Assembly: GCA_032622095.1 (NCBI GenBank) | Contig: CP136066.1 | Coordinates: forward strand, 106,475,319 to 106,539,318 | Reading direction: 5' to 3' | DNA: 64,000 bases | DNA from: Siphonodentalium dalli | Lineage: Eukaryota > Mollusca > Scaphopoda > Gadilida > Siphonodentaliidae | Shown here: positions 12,400-24,694 of the stretch, one piece after another | Layout of the letters: each line of letters opens with the position of its first letter | Numbering within the stretch: the stretch's first letter is position 1 | The notes under the pieces: generated by a model | Told to the model about the DNA's origin: nothing | What the model saw: the letters and a program-made list of their open reading frames with translations, nothing else | The model's database searches: none | Position numbers and translations under genes: made by a program

Positions 12400-13797
12400 T
12401 TGTTTTTAGACCAACAGAAGCATATTTTTCTACTTTTGGTCTGAAATGGCCATCAGTTGGAAATTTCCCAGCTGTAGGAGGTGTATACTCTTGAGTTAGC
12501 TGTTGGAAAGTTCACGGATGGAGGGTGGGGGTGCAATGGAATTTTTTTTAACTTGGGAGTTGGTCTAATTCAAATTTCAAGGTAGACACCCCCCTAAGAG
12601 AGACCCTCTAGCCACGTCCATGCTGGGAACAAGATTATTTACTGCAAAAGTCACTCCTTATTAAAGTAATGAATGGTAAAATGTTTCATCTTACCAAAAT
12701 TAGTTCATAATAATTTAATATTAAATATCCCTTTTCAGAAAAATAACTTTTGTCAATTTAAAAGTTATTCACCTGATCACATCAGAGATAGGCAACTTGA
12801 AATTTGAGACTGCTAATATCAGTAATGGTTACTTAAACTTCTCTTTACATTGAAATTTATCCAGTATTTCACGAAATGGAAATGTAAGTACCCATAGTCC
12901 TTAAGTTACAAATATGTGGCAAAATCTCCATTTTTAAGGTCTGAGAAAATCGTTAGAGATATTAATTATTATGAATGAGATTTCATATTGTTTCCCTCTG
13001 TTTTTCCTGAATATTTGTGGTGTGTGGTTTGAATGTGATAGCTATAATAAATTTATAAATTTCCTAGTGTTCCTTACATGACTCCAGTTAAAGGAGGGAG
13101 ATCAAGTGACCAATTTGTAATGGGGATTTTCATGCAAATCTCTGGAGCAAAAGTTATAGTTACAAATGTTTCTAGGCGTGACTTCATGTGATATTGAAAG
13201 TAACAGATATTAACCAGGTGGTCGTCTTGGAATAATGTTGTTTTTTGAATTCCAGAAAACAATTCTCAAAAATAGATTTACAGTAAACATTGATAGCGGT
13301 AATTTACCAAGCCCACCCGCCAGATAAAATAGCATTCAGACGAATTTGTTGCATTGCCACAATCTGTTATGTGTTGAACCAACCGTTCACATGGGTGCAT
13401 ATGTTGCTTTTTTACCCAGAGCTTCTGATTAATAACTGCAGCTAATAAGTTTGATATTGGAATAAATGCAATATTTCAAATCAAATTAATTCTACGATAA
13501 TGTCAAATCTCAACAACTAACACTTTATTGAAATAAAAACATTTAAGTAAATTTTCCTTCGCTTCAAAGACAGCCGTCATTTTTTAGGGATTGAAAACAA
13601 GAAATGTCATGACTCATGCCATATAAGGTATGCATTGCGCCTTCGGTTGCATTGAAAATAGAATCTATCTGTTGCGTACTTTTAACAGATACAACGTAAC
13701 AGATGCTTAGTAGTCATTTGAATGCCTTAATGTTATTGCCTGTAATCCAATTTCCACACAACATAATCATCTGAACACTACTTTCATGTCATAACTT
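12400..13797. other. Intergenic stretch with nothing recognised
   Basis: No coding region or repeat family was identified. Short open frames only. Confidence 0.35.
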
Positions 13798-13802
13798 TTT
13801 AA

Positions 13803-13998
13803 CTCTTTCATGACGGGAGCTGCTCTGGTGCAGCATTAAAGATCATATACCAGTGCATTCACTTACATATGCAAGTCTCCCATAGGGAGCCTCACATATA
13901 TTAGAGCATGCACTGGTCTAAAAGATATAAGCATATATAAGAGAATGCATTTGCACAGGGTGTTCGCAAAATATCAGGAAGCTCCAGTAAAGAAAGGG
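13803..13998. mobile_element. TTAA-flanked miniature element, 196 bp (CATGACGGGAGCTGC family)
   Basis: TTAA (13799-13802) is followed by CTCTTTCATGACGGGAGCTG. The right end GGAAGCTCCAGTAAAGAAAG GG is followed by TTAA (13999-14002). It matches the 9667-9812 copy at both ends, while the centre is longer and has its own TATATGCAAG-type inverted segments. Confidence 0.8.
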
Positions 13999-14002
13999 TT
14001 AA

Positions 14003-15633
14003 TGATATTGCCTGTCTGCGTTCCCAAACAACTGCTTCATATATAACTTTCGCTCTGGAGATTAGCATGGAAATCCAAATTCAAAATTTGTCACTTGACC
14101 TCCCTCCAAAACTGAAAACTAACTAGGAGATAGCCTGAAGAAGAGATGATGTTCAGTAGGTGATATTATTACTTTTGCTTCATTCACTGAACATATTGGA
14201 GGCCATGATCCTTTCTATACTCAAAACAATGGATCTCGTTCCCTGTTGGCCCCATGTCAGCACCGCACTGGCCCAAAATTTACTTTTGGCAAATGAAAAT
14301 ATTTTTTGCCGAATTCTCTTAGATTTTAAATGAGATCAGGCCGAAAATTAGCGTTAATATAGACTTGTGTTGACAAAGGCTGTTACGATGACTACTGTTG
14401 TTTTAGTTAGATAAATTTAAACCTACGTTATTACCCAAGGTCAATTCAGTTACCTGAGATATTATATTTTTCTTCACAAATCATATAAATTTGCAGACTA
14501 TATTCAAAACAAGCTTTGTTTCATTTCAAATTTTCATCTACCACAAAATTCTACATGTATGTCTTTAGTTGAAAGCTTATTTCTCTTTCCAACTTGATAT
14601 ATATATAGCTTGTATACACACAAAATAGTTAGGTTCAAGAATATAATATACTAGTATACACAAAATAGTTGGGCTCTTGAACAATATTTGTAACATTCAA
14701 ACCTTGAAAATTGTTTACATGAATGGTGAACAACCTCTTAGCAGGCTATCTCCTCTTGTGATGTTGATTTTGAGAGCGATATATTGTTGCCGATATTCAC
14801 GCAAATGATATTCCAAATAAAGTAAAAAGCTTCTTATATTGAATGGGACCTTTGTTTGTCTCTTCCTTCCCAAGTGTGTATACCCGGTAAGGTTGTCCAT
14901 GGTGATGAGGTTTAATTGTGTTGTCATTCCTTTTGATGCCCATTTTAAGATACCTTACTCGTATTAAAATTCGTGCAGTACTATTTTAAAAACAGCGAAA
15001 AACAGTATGACTCATAAGTTTAGGCTATATCAAACAACATAACGTAGGGAAAATAAAGAGGGGTATTTTAGATAGATATAATACACACATATATTTACAT
15101 GGGCAACCAATCAATCTCAACGCCATCAATCATACGTACATGTAAAGCAATGAATCATGGTATATATTTGATGGAAATGCTTCTGAGAAATGCACATATT
15201 CCAGAATGAATGTGCACAAAAGAATGTCTCCGTATTCACGACCCTGTCAGTGGTGCGCGAATTCAAAGCGGCGAATTCAAAACTGAGTGAAAAATAGTAC
15301 TGCGCGAATTTAAATACAAGTAAGGTAGTGTATCTCTTCCTCTGCGGCAAGCTTAAAATAGATTGCAGGGTGTAAAATAATAGATATTAATCGAGGACAC
15401 CTGTCTGGTAAAAGCTTCATCTATTAATAACAATTTTATTCAGAATTTTTCTCCTTGAATACTACTTTCTGGTGGGCAGGTAAAGGGGCTATTTTTAGAA
15501 CAACTCTTGCAGAAATGTTCTGAGTGTTTCAAGAGGGAGAACTCTATCTTGTTAGTACCCTCAATCGAGGCAAATGTGATTTCAACTAAGATATTTCACT
15601 GTAAATTACACTCATAATACTATGTCTGCTGAT
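14003..15633. other. Intergenic stretch; one small direct repeat
   Basis: Apart from GTATACACAAAATAGTT occurring twice in tandem-like order near 14610-14670, nothing was recognised. Confidence 0.35.
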
Positions 15634-15695
15634 AGCATCACTAAATTCACACTCCAGGGACCTCATTCTGCAAATGTCAGACACACTATATTTTC
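15634..15695. repeat. Solo half-arm related to the 10.9-kb palindromic element
   Basis: TAGCATCACTAAATTCAC, GGGACCTCATTCTGCAAATG and CACACTAT occur in the same order as in the right arm at 11088-11148. No partner arm is present here. Confidence 0.7.
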
Positions 15696-16051
15696 ATTGA
15701 TTTTTTTTTGCGCGCAAATTTTTTTTATTGTGTCTGTTTCATCTTGCTTGGCAGTTTTTCTAATGAAAATTGTCTAGTTCACAGTGTAGTTCAATAAAAA
15801 AATACTTCAGATAGCTCTAGGGTAGGGTGAACTTAATGCAGTCTGACAATATCAGCTAACAACTCATGACAGAATATTAATTACAATAATTCTTATACTC
15901 TTTATTCATACAGTTAGTTGATGCATGAGTGTAATGTATGAAATAAGTATTTGTATCAGTGTTTGTACACTAAAATTGATTGCATATCAGCATATGTGAT
16001 ACAATTATGGCCATGTGACACTCAACGTAGGGCAACTCATTTTATTTTTAA

Positions 16052-16373
16052 CCCTTCGAATACTGGCCCCAGAGCATTAGTAGCACCCTGGCGTAGGGCT
16101 CCCACTCGTTCAAATAACCGCCGGTATTCTCAGTGTATCAGAATAATGTATAGTTAATAATATATAGTAGACACAGGTAGACATATAATAGTAAATCAAG
16201 AGTACAGCCGGTATACTGTAAACAGAAGACCAAATTGGAGTTATCTTCCCTACACCAACACAATGACGTTACGCTTTCTGTGACCTCATCTCCACGGTCA
16301 CATGTCACTAAAGTGCACGTCCGTGTATATGGATTTGGCACTAAATTTACCATCCGCGTTCAAACTCAAAGGG
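16052..16373. mobile_element. TTAA-flanked miniature element, 322 bp
   Basis: TTAA (16048-16051) is followed by CCCTTCGAATACTGG. The right end TTCAAACTCAAAGGG is followed by TTAA (16374-16377). The end match is weaker than in the other TTAA elements (roughly the first ten bases). The two short open frames across it are not convincing. Confidence 0.55.
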
Positions 16374-16377
16374 TTAA

Positions 16378-17483
16378 ACAATATTTTAGGCCTAGTCCTA
16401 AGTCGTAATGCGAGGTCGGGTCTGTGGTCATGCAGGCATACATAAATGCTAATTCATATGCACATTTTCCTTTTTGGTATTACTATAGGCTCTAGGCCTA
16501 CTAGTTGATGTCTGAAAAAAAGATAAATTTAATTTTGTGTAATTTTTTATTCTATTATAGGCCCTAACACTGGCCCTAGTTATTTTTTGTTGTCATTCCA
16601 GGGGATTCGACATATTTTTCATCTACTCACACAGATGAATAGGCTGGGTTATAAATTTACCAATATAATCACATCATATTCTACCTTTGTTGATTGCTTA
16701 GAGTTCAATTTAGTTGAGATTATCGCTGATTACTGCTGATTATCGCATAATTATCAGCCAAGAAAATATTTGTCTTGTACATGTTTGTAAACAGGAAGTA
16801 ACATTTAATTTGGTCTTTCAAAGAAGGGACCAATATAGAGCGGTTGGTCGTTTTTACAGACGGGACCAACATAAAACCTTGGGGTCTTGGGGTGGGTGTC
16901 TAAAATTTTATGAAAAAAAAATGCAAGAAAGGGTGGGTGGGTGTAAAAAAAATGGCAATGTAAAAAAAACACCCCCACGTCTCGCAACTTTTTTACGCCC
17001 CCCCCCCCCCTGTATGCATGACTAAATCCTTTGACAGACACTACAGTCCACTTCCCTCATCCGATTGTCACCAACTTTTAGATGGGAGCTATCAAATGTT
17101 TTTGAATTTCATTGCCAGTGGCCATCTTGGATTTTACTTTATATATATGTCTCCTCATGTTGATAATCTAGGATCACTTAGACATTTCAACTTTCTGCAT
17201 TCCTAATCGGTTCATTGACTGTAAAACATGAAATTATTCCCTTTCCAAGTTGAGCTAATGTGTCATTGACACTTTCATTTGTTTCTCATCATGGAGTATC
17301 ACACAGACTATTAAAATGGGCACAAATATTTCGATCCCAGTCATATGAATACTCTGAAACAAATTTAATATCCATAAATTCTGTATACAATTTGTGAAAA
17401 CCATACACTAAAAAGAGATGTATTCTGACACGCCATTGGCGATCATGTAGGATTCATGTGTTGTAGACATAAGGTACAATATA
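16378..17483. other. Intergenic stretch with homopolymers
   Basis: Contains a 13-base C run (16998-17010) and A runs next to it. No gene or named repeat was recognised. Confidence 0.35.
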
Positions 17484-18075
17484 GGACATTAATATCACAA
17501 AATGAATATATGATAGAACAAAATCAAATATATCATATCATTAAATATTGTGATATCACAAAATGATTTTAAAGGTACTCAATCCGTAAAGAGGGTCCCC
17601 ATCTCAACAGATTCCAACAACAACAATCCGATCAGAGGGTCCTATATTACTATTTCTTTGGCTTTGGGGGTAAAAAATATTTGATTCGAGTCGAGGAACC
17701 CATCAAACAAAGCTCAGAGTTATTAGATATTGATTTTTGAAATTTTTTATGTTCTCCAGATGAGTACTAATAGCTGCCGTAATCTGCTCTGGATGTGTAC
17801 TCCAAATCTATTCAAACAGACAAGGATGGATAACTCTAAAATCAAGTGGTAATTTTAACGCAATTTTGACTGAGTTCTGGGCCAGATAGTATTCCCGATA
17901 ATGAAAAATAATAGATTTCTAAAATCAATATCTAACAAATCTGAGCTTTGATGGGTGACTTCCTCGACTCGAATCAAATATTTTTGACCCCCGAAGCCAT
18001 TGAAATAGTAACTGAGAGGAGTTTTATCGGATTGAGTACCTTTAAATATTGTGATATCACAAAATGATTTTAAGA
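17484..18075. repeat. GATATC palindrome repeats flanking a family X element
   Basis: Units such as TGATATCACAAAATG recur at 17484-17572 and 18042-18075. A 32-base sequence starting TTAAATATTGTGATATCAC is identical at 17541-17572 and 18042-18073, on either side of the inserted element. Confidence 0.75.
17573..18041. mobile_element. Inverted-repeat element, family X, copy 2
   Basis: AGGTACTCAATCC at the left is inverted at the right as GGATTGAGTACCT. The arms of about 190 bases share GGGGTAAAAAATATTTGATT and AAAGCTCAGAGTTATTAGAT in mirrored order. It is homologous to 8337-8782. It sits between the two 32-base direct repeats. Confidence 0.8.
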
Positions 18076-18411
18076 TAGCACTAAATCCAAATTTGTGTGA
18101 AAACGCAGCGTGCGACATGGCTAACTGTGGCATAGTAATTATGATGACCAATTGTCACCAAACTCCACCATAATAATTAAGATGTCACACCTACTATGCC
18201 ATCGCTACTGTGGCACGTGTGTCCGCAGCCAGTGACTAAAAAGCAGTCAGCAGAATAATTGGGTGTGCTTTTCAAAGTTCAGCCGAATTGCATCTGCAGC
18301 CAGTTATTTATATAGATCACGTTATCATTTAATGTGCTGCGTGGGCTAGTATCAAATTATCAGCAGATTTTATTACGGGAATAAATCATCAAAAATCAAT
18401 AGAAATATCAG

Positions 18412-18564
18412 AAATGAATGTAGTGGGTGTGTGTTATTATGGGATATGGCGCTGTGATCAATGGGGGCACATTTATTGAGAACCGCTTTGTGGTTCACAC
18501 AAAATGCCCCAACAACTGCATCGCAGAATCCCACAATAAAACACACACCCACTACATTCATTTC
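18412..18564. mobile_element. Hairpin miniature element, 153 bp
   Basis: AAATGAATGTAGTGGGTGTG at the left is inverted at the right (CACACCCACTACATTCATTT). The arms pair over about 65 bases with some mismatches around a GAACCGCTTTGTGGTTC hairpin core. Confidence 0.8.
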
Positions 18565-18893
18565 TTAATTATCAGACTGAAGTTCCTTTGAATTTTGTTT
18601 ATTCCTTGAATATCTTCTGACATTGACTGTTGAATAGAAATGTGACAATGATCGTTGCTTTGTTAATATGGGATGTGAAATGTTCCTTATAAGATTGAAC
18701 ACAATCATTGATTTTGAAACAATATATTGATTGTTATTTGACACATGTTTAATTTAATTCGACATACTTTTTGACCGAACGATTGCCCATAAAATCGGTG
18801 GTAACAAATCAGTGCCCAGTTGTGACATATTGAGATTTATGTGATGGTGGTAGAATTTGTCACCTCATTTTTACCGAAGGTGGTGCATAGTTA
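18565..18893. other. Intergenic stretch with nothing recognised
   Basis: No supported feature. Confidence 0.35.
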
Positions 18894-19439
18894 TGGGGCG
18901 CCGTTCCTCTATTTATGACCTATTTAGTGATATTAATAATACTTTTTATGATATCACTAAATGAATAAATGATATCACAAAATCGAATATATGATATCAT
19001 TAAATATTGTATGATATCACAAATTGATTTCAAGATATCTCTAAATCCAATTTGTGATATCATAAATTAATTTTTTTTATATCACAAAATCGAATCATTT
19101 TTATCACAAAACAGTAAGCATTTAGTGATGGCACTAATTCGATTTTGTGATATCATAAATTAATTTTGTGATGTCATAAAATTGAATTTGAGATATCACT
19201 AATTATTTTTGTGATATCAGTAAATAGAAAATTGGCATAGCTGCAGGGGGGGGGGGTCAGGAACATATTTCTGGACACTAGGCCGGTAGGCCCACCACCC
19301 CCTAATTTTAATTTTTTCCGATTCTGGGATAGGGACCCACCCCCTCCAAACTGCTTCAAATGACTATTTTACTCTGTTTTCCTGATTTTTAACCGATATA
19401 TGTTCGGTATCATGATCAACAAGACTTTAAAGTTTCAAA

Positions 19440-19960
19440 ACTTTTCTCCAATAAATGTGGGCTGTAAGGTGTGCTGGTGGATTGACATTTGAAATCCAAG
19501 GTGGCTGCTGGCGGCCATGTTTGTTTTAAACAAAAATTGGGGAGAGGGAGGCTCCCATATCTAGAGATCACCTCAAAGATCCATATGAAGTTTGGTGATG
19601 ATTGGATGAGAAATGTGACCTGTAAGGTGTGCTAAAAGATTTAGTCATACAAAGAGTAAATTTCAAGATGGCCGCTGGAAGCCATGTTTTTTTTTACAGA
19701 ATTCGTGACAAAATGGTAGGCACCAATTGATACGTCACACTGACGATCCATATGAAGTTTGGTGATGATCGAATGAGGGATAAGTTATGTAGGGTGTGTT
19801 AAAGGATTTAGTGATGCAAAGAGTAAAATCAAATATGGCTGCCGGCGGCCAAGTTTTTCATCGAAAATCGTTCAAATTTGACAGCTCCCATCTAGAGGAG
19901 ATTCTAGATCCATATACCGAATATCGTTGAAATCGGTCGAAGTTTAAATCTAAGCCTGCC
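19440..19960. repeat. Tandem block with AAGTTTGGTGATGATCGGAT units
   Basis: Diverged units of about 170 bases contain ATCCATATGAAGTTTGGTGA (about 19578 and 19747) and AAGATGGCCGCTGG-type segments. The same family recurs at 58330-59110. Confidence 0.7.
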
Positions 19961-20230
19961 CATGTCAATGTGCATTGATAGATCCTTGATGAAAACATTT
20001 AGCAAGCTGACCTTTTCATTACCCATTGGTGTCATCCCTCATTATTAACTGATGGTGAACTCAAACACCCTACCAAGAGTTAAGTACATACCTATTACAT
20101 CATAGAAGCATTCTTAAAACCTTTTTTCCCCAATATTTTGAAGAAAAATTACTCAAGGAAAAAATGTGTCAGCCGGGCTGCTGAACCACCCACACACCCC
20201 CCCGCCTAGTGTTTGGAAAATATGTGCAGA

Positions 20231-20259
20231 CCCCCCCCCCCCCCCCCCCCCCCCCCCCC
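20231..20259. repeat. 29-base C homopolymer
   Basis: An uninterrupted run of 29 C lies within the GATATC element. Its length may be unreliable in the assembly. Confidence 0.9.
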
Positions 20260-20831
20260 ATATAGCTGGACTACTTATTCCGTCAACATTTTGTGATATC
20301 ATTAAATTATCTTTTTATATCATAAAATCGAAATATTGATATCACTAAATGCTTACTTATTTTGTGATATCATATATTTGATTTTGTGATATCACTAATT
20401 CCCCAACATTTTATGATATCACAAAATCATGATATCTTAAAATCATTTTATGATATCTTAAAATATTTAATGACATCATATATATTCGATTTTATGATAT
20501 AAAATATTGATTTAGTGATATCATAAAATTAATTATTGGTATCACTATATATAATAAATAGAGGAACGGCGTCCGTGAATTAGTTATATCATAAAATCGA
20601 ATATGTCATATAAAATAAAGAGTATATTAATGATATCACAAAATTATTATATGATATCACAAATTCTAATAAGTGATATTACAAAATGAATATATGATAT
20701 CACAAAATCGAATATGTGATATCGCTAAATTCTTATAATTTTATGATATCATATATTCGATTTTGTGATATCATATATTCGTTTTGTGATATCACAAAAT
20801 ATATAATAAATAGAAGAAGTGGCGCCCCATA

Positions 20832-21834
20832 CAACAATAGATCAAAAATATTTTTCATCATGCCAATTAAGTAATCTTTCCTGTTTATTGCAGAGTTCCT
20901 GTAAGCTATTGGATGCTACGAAGATGTGGATTGTGCAGCATAAATTGTGTTATTTGTGTTAGTTTTTGTTGTTTCTGGTAGTACTCCTCGCTGCCTTTCG
21001 CCAAGCTGCTCTTTCTGATGTGTTCTTGATTATTCTTATATGCAGAGATGGATTAAACCGGGAAGAACCAGATGGTCTCCGTTTGGGAAAGGGGTGGGGT
21101 CGGTCCATTATGGAATTTCCCACTCTAGCCCATCCCCAATTAATCCAGAATTGTTTTTACTCAAGTCCGTGAAATTCCATTTGCACCATGCAGACCACCA
21201 TAGTTCCGCTAGAAGGCCAAACTTCGGAGTTGTACTTTTTATCATACTATATAAAGCACAATAGGTAATTATCCTCTTTTGTTCGAAGATATGTAACTTT
21301 TATGAGCCTGTATGGTTTCCATAATATTGGAACATACACGAGACGATTATGCAACTTGTCTGTAAGCTCATTGAAATTGTTTCAAACATAGTACTTGTAA
21401 GTTGTAAAAATTACCTGATGTTATCGAGACTTCATGCAAATTGCAGTGTACGTCTTAATAATTGTTGTCTGCGTATATTCCTTGAACGTAAATGTGTCAT
21501 ATATTTCAAGTCCGATGTGAGAGCTCAGCTATGTCCATGCACAAAATAACCGCCATCCATTGTATTATATGTATATAGTTTCTCGCCTTCGTCCATTGAC
21601 ACATCCACACAAAAAATAACTCTTGGCATTATTTTGACGAATTTTGCCGAATAAGTATAACGAATGAGCAACGGAATTCGCTTTGCTTCCAAAGTTAGGT
21701 AAATTCCATTTACAGACCCAACTTTTCCAAACTGTCGATCATCTCATCTATGGTTGGAAATTGTCCAACTGATGGACATTTCAGTCACATAAATATTTTG
21801 GAACTTCTGTCTATCTGTATGTATGTATGTATGT
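20832..21834. other. Intergenic stretch with nothing recognised
   Basis: Short open frames at 20966-21264 show no recognisable domain. Confidence 0.3.
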
Positions 21835-22098
21835 TCCGATCCGACTCGAATTTGGTATGTAAGCCTACTTTGATCCCGGGAACAATACGGGTGGGTCCAG
21901 TTTCACGTGCGACCGTGTCCTTGACCTTGACCTCGCTCATATACGCTCATATGGGCATGTTACTGAACCCCGACCGATCCGACTCAAATTTGGTATGTAG
22001 GCCTACTTTGATCCCGAGAACAATATGGGCGGGTCCAATTTCACGTGCGACCGTGTCATTGGCCTTGACCTTGGCCTCACTCAATACGCGCTCATATA
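21835..22098. repeat. Two tandem copies of a unit of about 135 bp
   Basis: The segment starting CCGATCCGACTCGAATTTGG (about 21837) is repeated from about 21973 as CCGATCCGACTCAAATTTGG. Both copies contain TTTCACGTGCGACCGTGTC and CCTTGACCTTG. Its style resembles the (GACCTTGA) families at 25.6 and 40.6 kb. Confidence 0.8.
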
Positions 22099-22657
22099 GG
22101 CATGCATGTGTCTGACCGATCGAACAATAGTTTGTCCAGACGCTGTATATTCTGCCTTGGACTAATATTAGTCCCAGATTCTGCCCAGACGGAGACATCC
22201 ATAAATAGCCCGGACGAAGTCGGACACATCAGCTATATAGTAATAACTAATGTTGTGCTCTGCCAGGCACGAAATTTCCAACAAAATCCAGAGTTGTAGG
22301 CTCCTTGCACACGACTGAGAAATCCCTATCGCCACGTCCCTGCATATATATGGTTCACTTGCAGTATAATCCCCATAAATGGGGGGGGGGGGTGTAAGTA
22401 GAAGAAGATAGTTAGAAATGAGTAATATCTCGTATATATGTGTATATATATAGGCACCATTCTGTTGTTAGTTCATTTGTATTTTTTTTTTTATTTAATA
22501 AATCTTCTTGTTAAAACATTAATCGATGCAGTGCCTTCGTATTTCCATCGATATTGTTAAGTATATATTCAAGTTTCAAATGACATTAAATACCATGCCC
22601 CTATGTACAGGAATACATACCTTGACAGAAGTTGGGGCTCCTATATATATAGATATA
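22099..22657. other. Intergenic stretch with nothing recognised
   Basis: Includes an 11-base G run near 22381. No gene or repeat family was seen. Confidence 0.3.
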
Positions 22658-22917
22658 TACGAAAGCGCATTATATATATATATAGGGTCATCCGCACGAA
22701 ACACCACCACCCCACAATATACAAATACATAACTCGTTATAACGACTTGCAACAACTCGTTATAACAACGTACATGCAACCTGTTATATAACTCGTTGTA
22801 GAAATAAAAACAAGTCGTTATAAAATTTACATGTCATTATAACGTTTTGTTGTGAGTTGTATATTTGGGGTGCGCCGTGGTGTTTTGGATGGCCCTATAT
22901 TTAATGCGCTTTCGTCC
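22658..22917. mobile_element. Fold-back miniature element, about 260 bp
   Basis: ACGAAAGCGCATTATATATA at the left is inverted at the right (TTTAATGCGCTTTCGT). Inside each arm follow CACCAC-rich and AACTCGTTATAACGA segments, the latter repeated several times around the centre. Confidence 0.75.
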
Positions 22918-23798
22918 CAGCTGATTGAAAAACAAACGACATACTAATTCTAATTGTGTATTCGGGATTCCAAAAAATACATGTAATTTATATGATATTT
23001 CAAAATGTGTGCATATCAGTAACATATACACGAATACAGTACTGTCTCGATCATGCCGGGAATCTCTTCTCTGGCTACTCCTGTATATCACTGGTGTAAA
23101 TGTTTTCCATAGGCCCCAGTGCAAACGCTTTAGCGTATACTGTTTACAATATAAATCCTGGGTTCAAAATTTTCTTTAAATCTGGAAGATTGCATGCGGA
23201 AACTTTTTATGCAAAAAATTCATGTCCGTCAAGCAGGGAATTCGCCTTTAAATCTTGTGTGTTCGTAACTAGTGTCAGAACCGCACTAAAAATAATGTTA
23301 TATTTTAGATTGTGCACACCACAAAATTCAAAATTCACCACAAAGAGTTAATTCCTGCATGTGCCAATGGATATTTTACCTATGGGAAATGATATGGAAG
23401 AGGTGTGATGATTTTTTTAAAGTAAAAATCACACAAGGCTATTGACCAATCAGGGCCCAGTGTCTATTTTATTCTCTCCTTTTATCCTCCCGCATCCGCG
23501 AGATGTCACTCCGAACCGTATTTACACCAGTGTAACCTAACGATTATGCAGATCAAAACCTGGGAACGATGTTGTGTTCTGACGGAAAACTTTATGATAT
23601 TGAAGAAAAAAACAGGTAAAATATTTCTTAATTCAAATACATGCATTCTTATAAATATAAGGATGTATATGTAACAACTTACGTGAAGGTCCCAGCTCGT
23701 GACTATATATGATTCAGGCGACGTTTGTGGGCCGATTTCGTGATAAACATTTAACTGATTACCTGGGGAAAATGTCCTATAATACCACCTTAAACATT
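22918..23798. other. Intergenic stretch with nothing recognised
   Basis: No supported feature. Confidence 0.3.
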
Positions 23799-23806
23799 AA
23801 TCCAAC

Positions 23807-24686
23807 GGGTAGGGTTCTCTATTCCGAAGGTTCGCTATTCCGAAGGTTCACTAATCCGAAGGTTCACTAATCCGAAGGTTCACCAATCCGAAGGTTCACT
23901 ATTCCGAAGGTTCGCTATTCCGAAGGTTTTCTATTATGGGAGTTTTTAGCCAGAAATGAATCAAAATTTGCGCCCCCGTACATTTATACACCCCAATCTA
24001 ATATCTAATTTGTCCCGGATGTCGGTTATTAATAGCAAGAAGACAGTATCAGTTTATCATTTTAATATTATAGAAAGTTGAAAACACAATGACTGAAATA
24101 AACTACGAGTTAGAGATGCATTCTACCCGAACTGGCAATCTGTACTTGAAAGAAACATCAACATTAAAATCAATACAAAGTCAGAATTGCAGTTAGGTCC
24201 ATTCAGCGGTATTCTGCTATACAGTAAGTTATAGCGCTCCAGTATTGATTGACCGTAAGAGCCCCACTGTTATAGTCCGCCTTTAGCATTTGGGACATTA
24301 TATTAATCAAAATAACTCCTATGTAAATCATTTATAAATCAGATGATATATTGAAGTTATATAGACGTAAAATAACTAAAATATGTCGTTTAGTCCTCAG
24401 CCGATAGACGACATATATGTCGTTCTACTCGCCAAAGGGTTAAATCTCAAGGAAACCCACGAAAACAAAAATCACATTTATTTTTTTAATGTTTTAAGTT
24501 GTTTCCTTCATAAGAGTCTTCGTACTAAAGAACCCTCTCAATATACTTTAGAATATAGAATTAACTTTTAAAATAACAAAAACCTTCGGAATAGCGAACC
24601 TTCGGAATAGTGAACCTTCGGAATAGTGAACCTTCGGATTAGTGAACCTTCGGAATAGCGAACCTTCGGAATAGAGACATGTTCCC
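23807..24686. mobile_element. 880-bp element whose ends are inverted 17-bp repeat arrays, 8-bp target duplication
   Basis: The left side holds seven copies of a 17-base unit (TTCCGAAGGTTCGCTAT and variants) at about 23823-23934. The right side holds six copies in inverse orientation at about 24584-24678. The outermost bases are GGG and CCC. AATCCAAC is directly repeated at 23799-23806 and 24687-24694, a perfect 8-bp target duplication. The interior is AT-rich with only a 62-residue open frame and no recognisable domain. Confidence 0.85.
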
Positions 24687-24694
24687 AATCCAAC

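Larger units (their letters stand above)
18894..20829. mobile_element. Element of about 1.9 kb with GGCGCC ends and GATATC subterminal arrays
   Basis: TGGGGCGCCGTTCCTCTATT at 18894 is inverted at the right end (AAATAGAAGAAGTGGCGCCCCA, ending 20829), and an internal second copy of the end lies at 20552-20570. Dinucleotide TA flanks both ends (18892-18893 and 20830-20831). Arrays of TGATATCACAAAAT-type units fill 18920-19220 and 20280-20800. The middle holds the TTTGGTGATGAT tandem block and long G and C runs. There is no transposase. Confidence 0.6.

Noticed and set aside
23823-23934. Regular 17-bp repeats that could look CRISPR-like
   Set aside because: There are no spacers between units, the context is an animal genome, and the array is an end of a transposable element.
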